A model generated the notes under the pieces. It saw nothing but the letters and a program-made list of their open reading frames with translations. It had not been told where the DNA came from and ran no database searches. Positions 9,447 to 18,300 of a stretch of DNA of 64,000 nt are shown piece by piece. The stretch's first letter is position 1. Every line of letters begins with the position of its first letter. Source of the DNA: Pseudomonas viridiflava (lineage in GTDB: Bacteria > Pseudomonadota > Gammaproteobacteria > Pseudomonadales > Pseudomonadaceae); contig NZ_UUIS01000027.1 of NCBI RefSeq assembly GCF_900589395.1, positions 255,002-319,001 of the forward strand, in the 5' to 3' direction. The position numbers and the translations under genes are program-made.

Positions 9447-10322
9447 ATGATCTATCTACTTATCGTCACGCTGATCCAGGCGTTTTCCTTCAGCCTGATC
9501 GGCGTCTATCTGGCCGGGCATGTCGACAGCTACATTGCCGTGCTGATCCGCGTGCTGCTGGCCGGGCTGGTGTTCATTCCACTGACGCGCTGGCGCCAGG
9601 TAGAACCCGGTTTCATGCGCGGCATGCTGCTGATCGGCGCCTTGCAGTTCGGCATCACCTACGTGTGCCTGTACCTGAGCTTTCGGGTGTTGACGGTGCC
9701 GGAGGTGCTGCTGTTCACCATCCTGACGCCCTTGCACGTGACCCTGATCGAGGACGCGATGAATCGTCGCTTCAATCCCTGGGCATTGCTGGCGGCCGCC
9801 GTGGCGGTGCTGGGGGCGGGGGTGATTCGCTACGACGGGCTGGACGGCGATTACCTGGGGGGCTTTCTGCTGCTGCAACTGGCCAACTTCACCTATGCCG
9901 CAGGCCAAGTGCTGTACAAACACCTGGTGGCGCGCTACCCCAGCGACCTGCCGCATTACCGACGGTTTGGCTATTTCTATCTCGGGGCGTTGGCGGTGGT
10001 GCTGCCGGCGTGCCTGGCGTTCGGCAACTTCAGTCACCTGCCGGCTGCACCCCAGCAATGGCTGGTGCTGGTGTTTCTGGGCCTGTGTTCCACCGCGCTG
10101 GGGATGTATTGGTGGAACAAGGGCGCGTGCCTGGTGCACGGCGGCACCCTGGCGGTGATGAACAACCTGCATGTGCCGCTCGGGCTGCTGGTGAACCTGT
10201 TGATCTGGAACGGCCAGGAGGACTACACCCGGCTGTTGATCGGCGGCACCGTCATTGTTGCGTCGGTGTGGATCAGCCGTCTGGGGATGCGCCGCGCGCC
10301 ATTGGCGTCGCGGCTGTCCTGA
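9447..10322 (+). CDS. DMT-superfamily (EamA) membrane transporter
   Basis: A 291-residue inner-membrane protein with about ten hydrophobic segments in two repeats of five, as in EamA-domain exporters. Hallmarks include the early VYLAGHVDSYIAVLIRVLLA segment and the late LGMYWWNKGACLVHGGTLAV segment. Substrates of the family range from amino acids to carboxylates and cannot be predicted. The start follows GGGGGC. It is convergent with xenA, whose stop lies 24 bases away. Confidence 0.85.
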   Translation: MIYLLIVTLIQAFSFSLIGVYLAGHVDSYIAVLIRVLLAGLVFIPLTRWRQVEPGFMRGMLLIGALQFGITYVCLYLSFRVLTVPEVLLFTILTPLHVTLIEDAMNRRFNPWALLAAAVAVLGAGVIRYDGLDGDYLGGFLLLQLANFTYAAGQVLYKHLVARYPSDLPHYRRFGYFYLGALAVVLPACLAFGNFSHLPAAPQQWLVLVFLGLCSTALGMYWWNKGACLVHGGTLAVMNNLHVPLGLLVNLLIWNGQEDYTRLLIGGTVIVASVWISRLGMRRAPLASRLS

Positions 10323-10346
10323 TCAGGCAGGAAAGGGCGCACGCAC

Positions 10347-11438
10347 TCAGCGATAGCGTTCCAGCCAGTGCGCGTAAGGCGCCGGCAGGGTCCAGGAGGC
10401 TTTGTCGACGCCCAGTTCCTTGGCCGCAAAGTACGCCCAGTGTGGGTCGGCCAGGTGCGCACGGCCTACCGACACCAGGTCGAGCTGGCCGGATTGCACG
10501 GCTTCATGGGCCAGTTGCGGCGTCCCGAAGCCCCAGGCCGAGGTCACCGCAATACCGGCTTCACGACGTACTCGCTCGGCCACCGGGCCCATGAACGCAG
10601 GTCCCCACGGAATGTTGGTTTCAGCGATGGTGAAACCGACGCTGACGCTGAGCAGGTCCAGGCCGCCGGCCTTGAAGCGCCGTGCCAGTTCGATCGACTC
10701 GGCGAGGGTCTGCTCGTCGCGGCCGTCGTATTCGATGACCCCGAAGCGGGCGGTCAGCGGCAGGTTTTCCGGCCACACTTCACGCACGGCGGCCAGGGTT
10801 TCCAGCAAAAAGCGGCTGCGATTGTCGAAACTGCCGCCATAGGCATCGGTGCGCTGGTTGCTGTGCTCGGAGAAGAAGCTCTGCCCCAGGTAGCCGTGGG
10901 CAAAGTGCAGCTCGATCCATTCGAAACCCACGTCGCGAGCGCGGCGGGCAGCATCGACGAAGTCCTGCTTGACCTGGGCAATGTCGTCCAGGGTCATGGC
11001 GCGTGGCACTTTCGGCAGGTGGTGGCCGAAGGCAATGGCCGACGGGGCGATGGTCTGCCAGCCGCGTGGATCGCTGTCGGCAATGTGGTCGTCACCTTCC
11101 CAGGGGCGGTTGGCGCTGGCCTTGCGACCGGCGTGGGCAATCTGAATGCCCGGCACGGAGCCGGCCGCCTTGATGGCCTTGACCGCCGGGATGAAGGCCT
11201 GGGCCTGCGCGTCGGTCCAGATGCCGGCACAGCCGGGAGTGATGCGGCCTTCGGGCGCCACAGCCGTGGCTTCCACGACCACCAGGCCTGCGCCACCACG
11301 GGCCATGCTGGCCAGGTGCACATGGTGCCAGTCATTGACCACGCCTTCTTCGGCGCTGTATTGGCACATCGGTGGAATGGCGATGCGATTGCGCAGGGTC
11401 ACGTCTTTGAGCTTGAAGGGTTCGAATAGTGCGGACAT
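10347..11438 (-). CDS. xenA: xenobiotic reductase A, Old Yellow Enzyme family
   Basis: A 363-residue FMN-dependent OYE of the thermophilic-like class. Visible features are Cys25 in IPPMCQY, the IQIAHAGRKAS segment, the His pair region ELHFAHGYLGQSFFSEHSN, GGSFDNR, and a C-terminus ending in WTLPAPYAHWLERYR. The protein closely matches my memory of XenA from Pseudomonas putida. It reduces activated C=C bonds, nitro esters and nitroaromatics with NADPH. The ATG at 11438 gives the expected length. It is divergent from an ArsR-type regulator. Confidence 0.93.
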   Translation of the reverse strand: MSALFEPFKLKDVTLRNRIAIPPMCQYSAEEGVVNDWHHVHLASMARGGAGLVVVEATAVAPEGRITPGCAGIWTDAQAQAFIPAVKAIKAAGSVPGIQIAHAGRKASANRPWEGDDHIADSDPRGWQTIAPSAIAFGHHLPKVPRAMTLDDIAQVKQDFVDAARRARDVGFEWIELHFAHGYLGQSFFSEHSNQRTDAYGGSFDNRSRFLLETLAAVREVWPENLPLTARFGVIEYDGRDEQTLAESIELARRFKAGGLDLLSVSVGFTIAETNIPWGPAFMGPVAERVRREAGIAVTSAWGFGTPQLAHEAVQSGQLDLVSVGRAHLADPHWAYFAAKELGVDKASWTLPAPYAHWLERYR

Positions 11439-11471
11439 GCAAAAACTCCGGAAGGCGGGTTGGTTCTGTTG

Positions 11472-11487
11472 TTCGATAGTATTCGAA
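11472..11487. promoter_or_regulatory. palindrome in the xenA/arsR-type divergent promoter
   Basis: TTCGATAGTATTCGAA has 5-bp perfect arms (TTCGA/TCGAA) and lies midway between the two divergent starts. ArsR-family repressors bind such short AT-rich palindromes, so it is a plausible operator for control of xenA. Confidence 0.45.
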
Positions 11488-11526
11488 ATATGGCGAAGAT
11501 TGAACCCCCTCGTTATGATGCGGCCC

Positions 11527-11826
11527 ATGAGAACCTTCAAACACCCCGTCATTCAGGACTTTGTCCTTGAACGCCTGCTCTACGCCTTGAGCGATCCGGT
11601 GCGCATGGACATCGTGCGTCATCTTGCCCGCGTTGACGAAGCCACCTGTGGCGAACTGGACGGCGGCCGTCCCAAGTCCAGCATGTCCCATCACTTCCGC
11701 GTGCTGCGCGACGCCGGGCTGGTGCACACGCGCAATATCGGCACCACGCACATGAACTCATTGCGTCAGGCTGAATTGAACGAGCGGTTTCCGGGGTTGA
11801 TGGACGCGATTCTGCGCCAGGCATGA
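11527..11826 (+). CDS. ArsR-family helix-turn-helix regulator
   Basis: A 99-residue winged-helix protein: ERLLYALSDPVRMDIVRHLA, then CGELDGGRPKSSMSHHFRVL as the recognition helix region, then DAGLVHTRNIGTTHMNSLR as the wing. It lacks the metal-binding Cys motif of ArsR/SmtB, so it likely senses something other than a metal or a thiol modification. Divergent orientation to xenA suggests it represses xenA; that is inference. Starts at 11515 or 11518 are equally possible since no clear ribosome site separates them. Confidence 0.85.
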   Translation: MRTFKHPVIQDFVLERLLYALSDPVRMDIVRHLARVDEATCGELDGGRPKSSMSHHFRVLRDAGLVHTRNIGTTHMNSLRQAELNERFPGLMDAILRQA

Positions 11827-11945
11827 ACGCCCGGCTGGTTTAGCGAGGAGGGCAAGGTGTTTTGAATCGTCGTATCGAGGTGACACCGGCCCATGCCGGG
11901 AGGCGTCACCCCGAATACCTTTTGCAGGTGTCGCTACGCTTTCAA

Positions 11946-12377
11946 TCAGCTACCACCGCCGGCACCACCGCCGCCGGCGCCGCCTGCGCCACCCCCTGAG
12001 CCGGCGCCGCCGCCCGAGCTGCCACCGCCTGTAGCACCGCCGTTGGCACCGCCGCCCCCGCCATTGCTGGAGCCGCCTGCGCCGCTGGCGCCACCTGGGC
12101 CTGCGCTGCCGGCATCGGTTGCGTTGCCCGCACCGGTACCGGTGCTGGGGCTGCCACTGCTGGTGCCGTCGGTGTTGCCACCGTTATCGGTGGTCGAACC
12201 GGGGTTCAATGTGCCTTGCGAGCCATTGCCCGGGCCACCCATGGTGCCCGAAGGCTGGCTGCCAGTGGCGCTGGTGCCGGTGCCGGTACCGTTCATATCA
12301 GTGGCGGCGAAGCTCATTGGGGTGAAGACGCCCAGGCATAACACCAGGGCCAGTTGTTGAGGGCGAATCATTTTCAT
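11946..12377 (-). CDS. exported glycine-rich low-complexity protein
   Basis: A 143-residue protein with a clear signal peptide (about residues 1-24, ending MSFAA) followed by a Gly/Ser/Thr/Asn/Ala-rich, almost certainly disordered chain whose last 45 residues are mainly Gly, with Ser and Ala. An excellent AAAAAAAGGAGG ribosome site lies before the ATG. No catalytic motif is visible. A proline-rich reading frame on the opposite strand is its shadow. Function unknown; a surface or matrix role is only a guess. Confidence 0.75.
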   Translation of the reverse strand: MKMIRPQQLALVLCLGVFTPMSFAATDMNGTGTGTSATGSQPSGTMGGPGNGSQGTLNPGSTTDNGGNTDGTSSGSPSTGTGAGNATDAGSAGPGGASGAGGSSNGGGGGANGGATGGGSSGGGAGSGGGAGGAGGGGAGGGS

Positions 12378-12599
12378 GGTGAACCTCCTTTTTTTAATCT
12401 CCTAGGATTCGGCTGTCCTCTGTCTGCGGGGTGCCATGCGGACGACGAATGGTCGTGAATTTGTCGCCTCTTCAATCGTGCTGAAGGCGTATCGCTGCGC
12501 TTGCAATGATAGATCTCTAAGGTCCTTTTCGTGCCGAAAGGTCCATTCCAGAGAGGCATGTGCAATCATTGGCCTTTTCTCAAGGCAATGTTCATATCA

Positions 12600-13304
12600 A
12601 TGAAATGGAATTCAGTCGTAAGTGCAGTGTTGAGCCTGTTGCTATCTGCAATTGCCTGCGCTCAAGAGGGCCACGAGCGGCAGCACAGCAAAACGATGCT
12701 GGGACGGCTGACCGTGCATTCGTCGATCGATGGCGAAACATCCTCGCCCCTGATCGCCAATCTGCGTGGTCACAGTTGGCTGAGCTACGAGTCATTGGAG
12801 GGGCATGAAAGGTGGACCGCCGGTACCTGGAATGGCGGTATACCTGTGCGATCCAGAACCAGCCGAAAGGGGCTGAACTTCAATCTTGAAATGGGTTGGC
12901 ATCCGAATATTTACCGCACAACGCTGATTGACCGGCTGCAATATGATCGCCTCATGGCGTCGGTCAAGGCATTCGATACCTGGCGGTACGACCAGAACTG
13001 CTCTTATTTTGCGAGCACGGTGTGGAACGATGTCACGGGCGAGTCGCTAAGCAACTGGACTGAAAATCAGGACAGCGAACTCAAGGGCCTGCTTTTTGGT
13101 GACCTGGGCGGCAGGAGGATTCCATTGCCCAGCCCGTCAGGGTTGTTCGACAGTATCTTTATCAGCAACGGCCATTGGTACAACAACGACGATAATCGCC
13201 TTCGCAGACAGTATGAGCGTCTCCATCCACCCACGCCCATGTCACCTCAGGATCTGGGCTTTGGTCTGGGACGTGAAGAAGCCTCGTCCAGCCTTGGGTG
13301 GTAA
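12600..13304 (+). CDS. secreted protein with permuted NlpC/P60-like His...Cys arrangement
   Basis: A 234-residue protein with a signal peptide (MKWNSVVSAVLSLLLSAIACA). The mature part has RGHSWLSYES (His58) and, later, QNCSYFASTVW (Cys134). His before Cys, with Cys in an NCxxFAxxxW setting, is the layout of permuted papain-like NlpC/P60 proteins. The arrangement resembles cysteine peptidase-type toxins, but catalysis is not shown. Codon use is less GC-rich than its neighbours. The ATG at 12588 is also possible; neither has an ideal ribosome site. Two lipoprotein genes follow on the same strand. Confidence 0.65.
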   Translation: MKWNSVVSAVLSLLLSAIACAQEGHERQHSKTMLGRLTVHSSIDGETSSPLIANLRGHSWLSYESLEGHERWTAGTWNGGIPVRSRTSRKGLNFNLEMGWHPNIYRTTLIDRLQYDRLMASVKAFDTWRYDQNCSYFASTVWNDVTGESLSNWTENQDSELKGLLFGDLGGRRIPLPSPSGLFDSIFISNGHWYNNDDNRLRRQYERLHPPTPMSPQDLGFGLGREEASSSLGW

Positions 13305-13460
13305 TTCGTCAAGCGACTATTTGTGGCCTGCACTGTATCAAGGCAACGGCTGGCGGCCGGTTGCCGATGCCATGATCTGACCTGCATGTCGCGACTGACC
13401 CTGCTCTACAAACGCCATCACGCGTTCAGTGTGAACATTCATTCAACAAGGAGCAGGACC

Positions 13461-13991
13461 ATCAAACTCAAGACTGTGGTGTGCGTTGCCGTCTGCTCGA
13501 TAGCGGGGCTGTTCCTGTCCGGCTGCATCAATGAAATCCGGCTGGCCCATCAGCAGGCCATCGATCCGGTGCAGGTCACCTTCCGGGTGGTAGACCAGCA
13601 GGGCCGGCCTATTCCCGGCACCGTGGCCAAGGTGATCCAGCAACTGGACGTGGGCACCAAAATGTTCTGCCTGAGCCTGCCGGGTGGAAAGGGCTGCACC
13701 AAATACAAGGACATTCCTATTTTCAAGGGCAAGCTCGGCGACGACGGCGAACAGAGCGTGACCGTCGAATACGCCAGCCCCTTGATCATCCGGGTGGCCA
13801 CTGCCTGCCGCGACAACAGCCCCACGTCGAACCGGCAGTATTTTCATCGCGTGGTTTCGCAAGAAGATTTTTCCAGAGGGCAGGTCCTGATACTCGGTTA
13901 TGGCCAGGACCCGGACAAGGAAACGTCGGTGACCAGCATGCCGTGTCATTTCCAGGAAACGCCACTGCAAAACTGGGGCGACTTCTTCTGA
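13461..13991 (+). CDS. putative lipoprotein A, apparent ATC start
   Basis: A lipoprotein with signal sequence reading (I)KLKTVVCVAVCSIAGLFLSGC; Cys22 is the lipidation site in the LSGC lipobox. The mature part starts with a small beta domain containing FRVVDQQGRPIPGTVAKV, like transthyretin/Ig-type folds, and has several Cys. The natural n-region Lys-Leu-Lys begins at an ATC codon at 13461 that lies 7 bases after AAGGAG; no ATG gives a proper signal peptide. An upstream in-frame ATG (13386) would add 25 unrelated residues. Function unknown. It is a paralogue of the next gene. Confidence 0.7.
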   Translation: MKLKTVVCVAVCSIAGLFLSGCINEIRLAHQQAIDPVQVTFRVVDQQGRPIPGTVAKVIQQLDVGTKMFCLSLPGGKGCTKYKDIPIFKGKLGDDGEQSVTVEYASPLIIRVATACRDNSPTSNRQYFHRVVSQEDFSRGQVLILGYGQDPDKETSVTSMPCHFQETPLQNWGDFF

Positions 13992-14145
13992 TGGCCAGGC
14001 GTCCGGGTGGGCTTGCCAGCAAGCCCGATCGGGTTCGCAAATGCTTTACCTGAGCAAAAGGTGACAGGCGCCGGAACCAACACCCCGCGGGCGCACTCCA
14101 TCACACCCTCAAGGACAGTACCTTCAGACCATCAGGAGTCAGGCC

Positions 14146-14667
14146 ATCAAACTCAAAGCCATGGTGTACACCGTTGCCTGTGCAACATTAGGGTTGTCCC
14201 TGTCAGGGTGCATTGGCGAAATGAGGGAGGCCCGCCGGCAAGCCATCGAGCCCCTTGATATCACCCTGCGCGTCGTGGACGACGACGGCCGGCCGATTCC
14301 CGGCACCGTGGCCCAGGTGACCCAGAACCTTAACGTGGGCGAGCGGTTTTTCTGCATCAGCCTGATGGGCGGAAACTGTGCGAAGTACAAACGCATCAAT
14401 ATTTTCAAAGGTGAAGTGGGTGACGATGGCGAACAGACCTTCAAGGTCGGTTACAGCAGCAACCTGACCCTGGTGGTGGCCAAGTCGTGCCCTGACCCGG
14501 CAGGGCACCGTGAGTATTTCATCCGCCATGTGAAGTCGGAGGAATTCTCCAGGGAGCCGGTGGTGATCATGAAGCGTGGCTGGAATCCGTCCAAAGGCAT
14601 GTATGTCAGCGACCTGCCATGCGCAACGACCACGCCGCCCTTGAGGCACTGGAGCAGTTCTTACTGA
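14146..14667 (+). CDS. putative lipoprotein B, paralogue of the previous gene, apparent ATC start
   Basis: A 173-residue paralogue of lipoprotein A: both share IPGTVA, the phrase FKG.(L/V)GDDGEQ and a Cys-containing C-terminal end. The signal reads (I)KLKAMVYTVACATLGLSLSGC with Cys22 in the LSGC lipobox. As in copy A, ATC at 14146 follows AGGAG by exactly 7 bases. Starting at the ATG at 14161 would remove the charged n-region. The pair sits behind a secreted putative peptidase, so they could protect against it or act with it; that is only inference. Confidence 0.7.
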   Translation: MKLKAMVYTVACATLGLSLSGCIGEMREARRQAIEPLDITLRVVDDDGRPIPGTVAQVTQNLNVGERFFCISLMGGNCAKYKRINIFKGEVGDDGEQTFKVGYSSNLTLVVAKSCPDPAGHREYFIRHVKSEEFSREPVVIMKRGWNPSKGMYVSDLPCATTTPPLRHWSSSY

Positions 14668-14771
14668 GGCGCACACACCCAGACGAGGCTTGATGCCAAA
14701 AACCAGACGTCCCGCTTCAGGATCTGTGGCACCTGACCCCCGCGCGCCTGGCCAATCCGCTTTTTGCGGAT

Positions 14772-16112
14772 TCACGCATTGCGCACCAGGTGCGGCGCCT
14801 CGGCTGCCGGTTCCGCCCCCACCGCCGGCCCCGGCAACGCCAGTGCACCCGCCGCCGGTTCGCGCCCGGCCAGGCCCAGGCGCATGTCGGCGCCACTGGG
14901 TTGTTGGTACAGGCTCAGGCCGAACTCTGGCAGCACCGCCAGCAGGTAATCGAAGATATCGCCCTGGATCCGCTCGTAGTCGGCCCACACCACGGTGCGG
15001 CTGAAGCAGTAGATTTCCAGCGGCACACCGTGTTCGGTGGCCGCCATCTGGCGGACCATGCAGGTCATGTCCTGGTGCACTTCGGGGTGGTTTTTCAGGT
15101 AGGCCAGGGCATAGGCGCGGAAGGTGCCGATGTTGGTCATGCGCCGACGGTTGGCCGACAGGGTCGAGACATTGCCCTGGGCGTGGTTCCAGGCCTTGAG
15201 CTCGGCCTGCTTGCGCGCCATGTAATCAGTGAGCAGGCGCACGCCCGAGAATTTCTCTTCTTCTGCATCGTCAAGAAAGCGAATGCCGCTGGTGTCGATG
15301 AACAGGCTGCGCTTGATGCGGCGCCCGCCCGATTGCTGCATGCCGCGGTAGTTGCGAAACGACTCGGACATCAGGCGCCAGGTCGGGATCGAGACGATGG
15401 TCTTGTCGAAGTTCTGCACCTTGACGGTGTGCAGGGTAATGTCCACCACATCGCCGTCGGCCCCCACTTGCGGCACCTCGATCCAGTCGCCCACGCGGAG
15501 CATATCGTTGCTGGTCAGTTGCACGCTGGCCACGAACGACAGCAGGGTGTCCTTGTAGACCAACAGGATCACCGCCGACATGGCACCCAGACCCGACAGC
15601 AACAGCAGCGGCGAGCGGTCGATCAGGGTGGCGATGATGATGATCGTGGCGAAGATATACAGAATCATCTTGGCCAGTTGCACATAGCCCTTGATCGAGC
15701 GGGTGCGGGCATGCACGGTGCGCGCATAGATGTCCAGCAGGGCATTGAGCGACGCGCCGATGGCCAGGGTCATGAACAGGATGGTGAACGCCAGGGCGAT
15801 ATTGCCGATCACGTTCCTGCCGGCAGCACTCAGCCCCGGCACCAGCACCAGGCCGAACTGGATCACCAGCGACGGCATCATCTGCGCCAGGCGATGAAAG
15901 ACCTTGTTATGGCGCAGGTCGACGATCCATTGCAGTGCCGGTTTGCGACCCAGCGCTTTCATGCTGTAGATCAGCATGAACCGCGCCAGGCGGCCCACCA
16001 GCAAGGCGGTGATCAACAGCAGCGCCAGCGACAGGCCGGTGTGGATCAAGGGGTGCTTGTCGAGCATGTCCCACAAGGATTGCAGGCGCAGCGTCAGGGT
16101 TTGAATCTCCAT
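14772..16112 (-). CDS. MscS-family mechanosensitive channel (YbdG-like)
   Basis: A 446-residue inner-membrane protein. About five hydrophobic segments occupy residues 20-210, then the conserved MscS pore-and-beta region (GLGAMSAVILLVYKDTLLSF, then LRVGDWIEVPQVGADGDVVDI in separate blocks) and a long cytoplasmic domain. The arrangement and length resemble E. coli YbdG more than MscS itself. It would open on membrane tension during osmotic downshift. The ATG at 16112 (MEIQTLTLRL) is preferred over an upstream extension lacking family character. The C-terminus ends in an Ala/Pro-rich tail. Divergent from ggt. Confidence 0.88.
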   Translation of the reverse strand: MEIQTLTLRLQSLWDMLDKHPLIHTGLSLALLLITALLVGRLARFMLIYSMKALGRKPALQWIVDLRHNKVFHRLAQMMPSLVIQFGLVLVPGLSAAGRNVIGNIALAFTILFMTLAIGASLNALLDIYARTVHARTRSIKGYVQLAKMILYIFATIIIIATLIDRSPLLLLSGLGAMSAVILLVYKDTLLSFVASVQLTSNDMLRVGDWIEVPQVGADGDVVDITLHTVKVQNFDKTIVSIPTWRLMSESFRNYRGMQQSGGRRIKRSLFIDTSGIRFLDDAEEEKFSGVRLLTDYMARKQAELKAWNHAQGNVSTLSANRRRMTNIGTFRAYALAYLKNHPEVHQDMTCMVRQMAATEHGVPLEIYCFSRTVVWADYERIQGDIFDYLLAVLPEFGLSLYQQPSGADMRLGLAGREPAAGALALPGPAVGAEPAAEAPHLVRNA

Positions 16113-16333
16113 TGCGGCCACAGGGCTCCGATCAGGAAAGAGGGTGAGGATTAGAACATTCCTGGTGCTGCGATGACAGGCGCGGGCCCACGGCGTCATG
16201 TAACTGTCATGGATGCGGCAAGGCGCCGGCTTGGTCTTTTGCAATGGACTGGGTAGGGTGGGCTTGCGCCCGTCTGGATGATCCACGTCGGCGCTGCCGC
16301 CCAGGCAGCCGCTGTCACTGCATTAGGAACTGT

Positions 16334-18145
16334 ATGTTGTTCACTGTTCGACTTGCCCGTTTTTTCGCACCGCTGATGGCGATAGTGACCTTGCCCTGCG
16401 CCTTGGCTGACGACCACTCCCCCGACACCTTGCCCTTGCCGCCTGAAATCGCCACCGGCTACCGGTCGGGCATGAGCGCCGTGCAGGCCTCGAAACACAT
16501 GGCCGCCGCTGCCAACCCGCTGGCCACCGCCGCCGGCCAGCAGATGCTGCGCGCCGGTGGCAGCGCCATCGATGCGGCGGTGGCCATGCAGGCGGTGCTG
16601 ACCCTGGTCGAGCCACAATCGAGCGGTATTGGCGGCGGTGCGTTCCTGATGTACTGGGATGGCCTGCGGGTGCAAGCCTTCGACGGCCGGGAAACCGCCC
16701 CGGCCGGCGTGGATGAAAATCTGTTCCTGAAGGCCGACGGCACGCCCATGGCGTTCAACCCGGCGCGCATCGGCGGGCGCTCGGTGGGGGTGCCCGGTGT
16801 GCTGCGGGCCTTGAAGCTGGCGCATGAGCAACACGGCAAACTGCCCTGGCGCGATCTGTTCGAGCCGGCCATCCGCCTGAGCCGGGAAGGGTTTGCGCTG
16901 TCGCCGCGCTTGCAGGCGCAAGTGGCCGCCAGCGACTTCATCAAGGACTCACCCGAGATGGCACGCTACTTTCTCGACGCCGACGGCACCGCCAAACCGG
17001 TGGGCAGCGTGCTGAAAAACCCCGCCCTGGCCGCAACCTTCGAGGCCATCGCCAGCGACGGTCCGCAGGCGTTCTATCGTGGCGCACTCGCCCAGGCCAT
17101 CGTCGATAAGGTCAACCATCATCGCAATCCGGGCTCGCTGAGCCTTGCCGACCTTGAGTCCTATAAGGCCAAAGAGCGCACCCCGGTGTGCGCCGATTAC
17201 AAGCGGTGGAAGGTCTGCGGCATGCCGCCGCCGTCTTCGGGCGGCGTGGCGGTGTTGCAGACGCTGGGGATGCTGGAGGCCTTGCAGCGTCGGTCGCCGG
17301 CCCTCGACCTGGCCGCCATGGCGCCGACCGCCAGCCAGTCGCCGGCCGGTAAAGAGCCGACGGTCGAGGCGGTGCATCTGCTGGCCGAGGCGCAGCGCCT
17401 GGCATTTGCCGACCGCACCCTGTACCTGGCCGACAGCGATTTCGTGCCGGTCAACGTACAAGGCCTGCTGGACCCCGGCTACCTGGCCGCGCGTGCGGCG
17501 TTGATCAGCCCGCACAGCATGGGCCGCGCCCAGGCAGGCCTACCGCCGGGCCCGAAGGTGGCGCTGTCGGTGGACCGTTCGCCCTTGCGCACCTCGACCT
17601 CGCACTTGACGGCGGTCGATGACCAGGGCGGTGCGATTGCCATGACCACCTCGGTGGAAGCCAGCTTCGGGTCGCACCTCATGGTCAATGGGTTGTTGCT
17701 GAACAACCAGCTGACCGATTTCTCGTTCATCCCGCGTGAAGACGGCAAGCCGGTGGCCAATCGCGTGCAGCCGGGCAAGCGCCCGCTGTCGTCGATGGCG
17801 CCGACGCTGGTGTTCGACAGGGCCAGCGGCGAGCTGCTGGCCACGGTCGGCTCGCCCGGCGGCTCGCAGATCATCGAATACGTCAACAAGACCCTGATTG
17901 CCCTGCTGGACTGGCAGCTCGACCCGCAGGCTGCGGTCAACCTGCCCAACTTTGGCAGCCGCAATGCCGGCACCGAAGTGGAGGCCGGCCTGATTGGTGC
18001 GGATGTGATCAGGCAATTGAAGGCGCGTGGCCATGAGGTCAGGCCGCTGACCATGACCAGCGGCACCCAGGTGATCCTGCGCACGGCCAATGGCTGGACA
18101 GGCGCGGCCGACCCGCGCCGGGAGGGCAGTGCAGCGGGCGATTGA
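16334..18145 (+). CDS. ggt: gamma-glutamyltransferase precursor
   Basis: A 603-residue Ntn-hydrolase with a signal peptide (LFTVRLARFFAPLMAIVTLP) for the periplasm. The large-subunit core has SGIGGGAFLMYWDG and FDGRETAP. The autoprocessing site precedes Thr422 in the TSHLTAVD motif, and the oxyanion and lid region is followed by SSMAPT and VGSPGGSQI. It cleaves glutathione and transfers gamma-glutamyl groups. AGGA lies just before the ATG. It appears to be transcribed alone. Confidence 0.92.
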   Translation: MLFTVRLARFFAPLMAIVTLPCALADDHSPDTLPLPPEIATGYRSGMSAVQASKHMAAAANPLATAAGQQMLRAGGSAIDAAVAMQAVLTLVEPQSSGIGGGAFLMYWDGLRVQAFDGRETAPAGVDENLFLKADGTPMAFNPARIGGRSVGVPGVLRALKLAHEQHGKLPWRDLFEPAIRLSREGFALSPRLQAQVAASDFIKDSPEMARYFLDADGTAKPVGSVLKNPALAATFEAIASDGPQAFYRGALAQAIVDKVNHHRNPGSLSLADLESYKAKERTPVCADYKRWKVCGMPPPSSGGVAVLQTLGMLEALQRRSPALDLAAMAPTASQSPAGKEPTVEAVHLLAEAQRLAFADRTLYLADSDFVPVNVQGLLDPGYLAARAALISPHSMGRAQAGLPPGPKVALSVDRSPLRTSTSHLTAVDDQGGAIAMTTSVEASFGSHLMVNGLLLNNQLTDFSFIPREDGKPVANRVQPGKRPLSSMAPTLVFDRASGELLATVGSPGGSQIIEYVNKTLIALLDWQLDPQAAVNLPNFGSRNAGTEVEAGLIGADVIRQLKARGHEVRPLTMTSGTQVILRTANGWTGAADPRREGSAAGD

Positions 18146-18300
18146 GCCCTCGCCACGGTTGAAATCCTGGCCGTTTCATGGCGTGGCAGACTGCGGGCGG
18201 GGCAATAAAATCCGCCTGCGGCGTTAAAGACGCTCGGTTCCGAGGCCCGAAACCGTTACGATACGCGACTGTATTTTTGTATTCCGTCGAGGTAGCACCC

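Noticed and set aside
11893..12360. Proline-rich open frame on the plus strand
   Set aside because: It is the antisense shadow of the glycine-rich exported protein, which has a signal peptide and an excellent ribosome site; the plus frame has neither.
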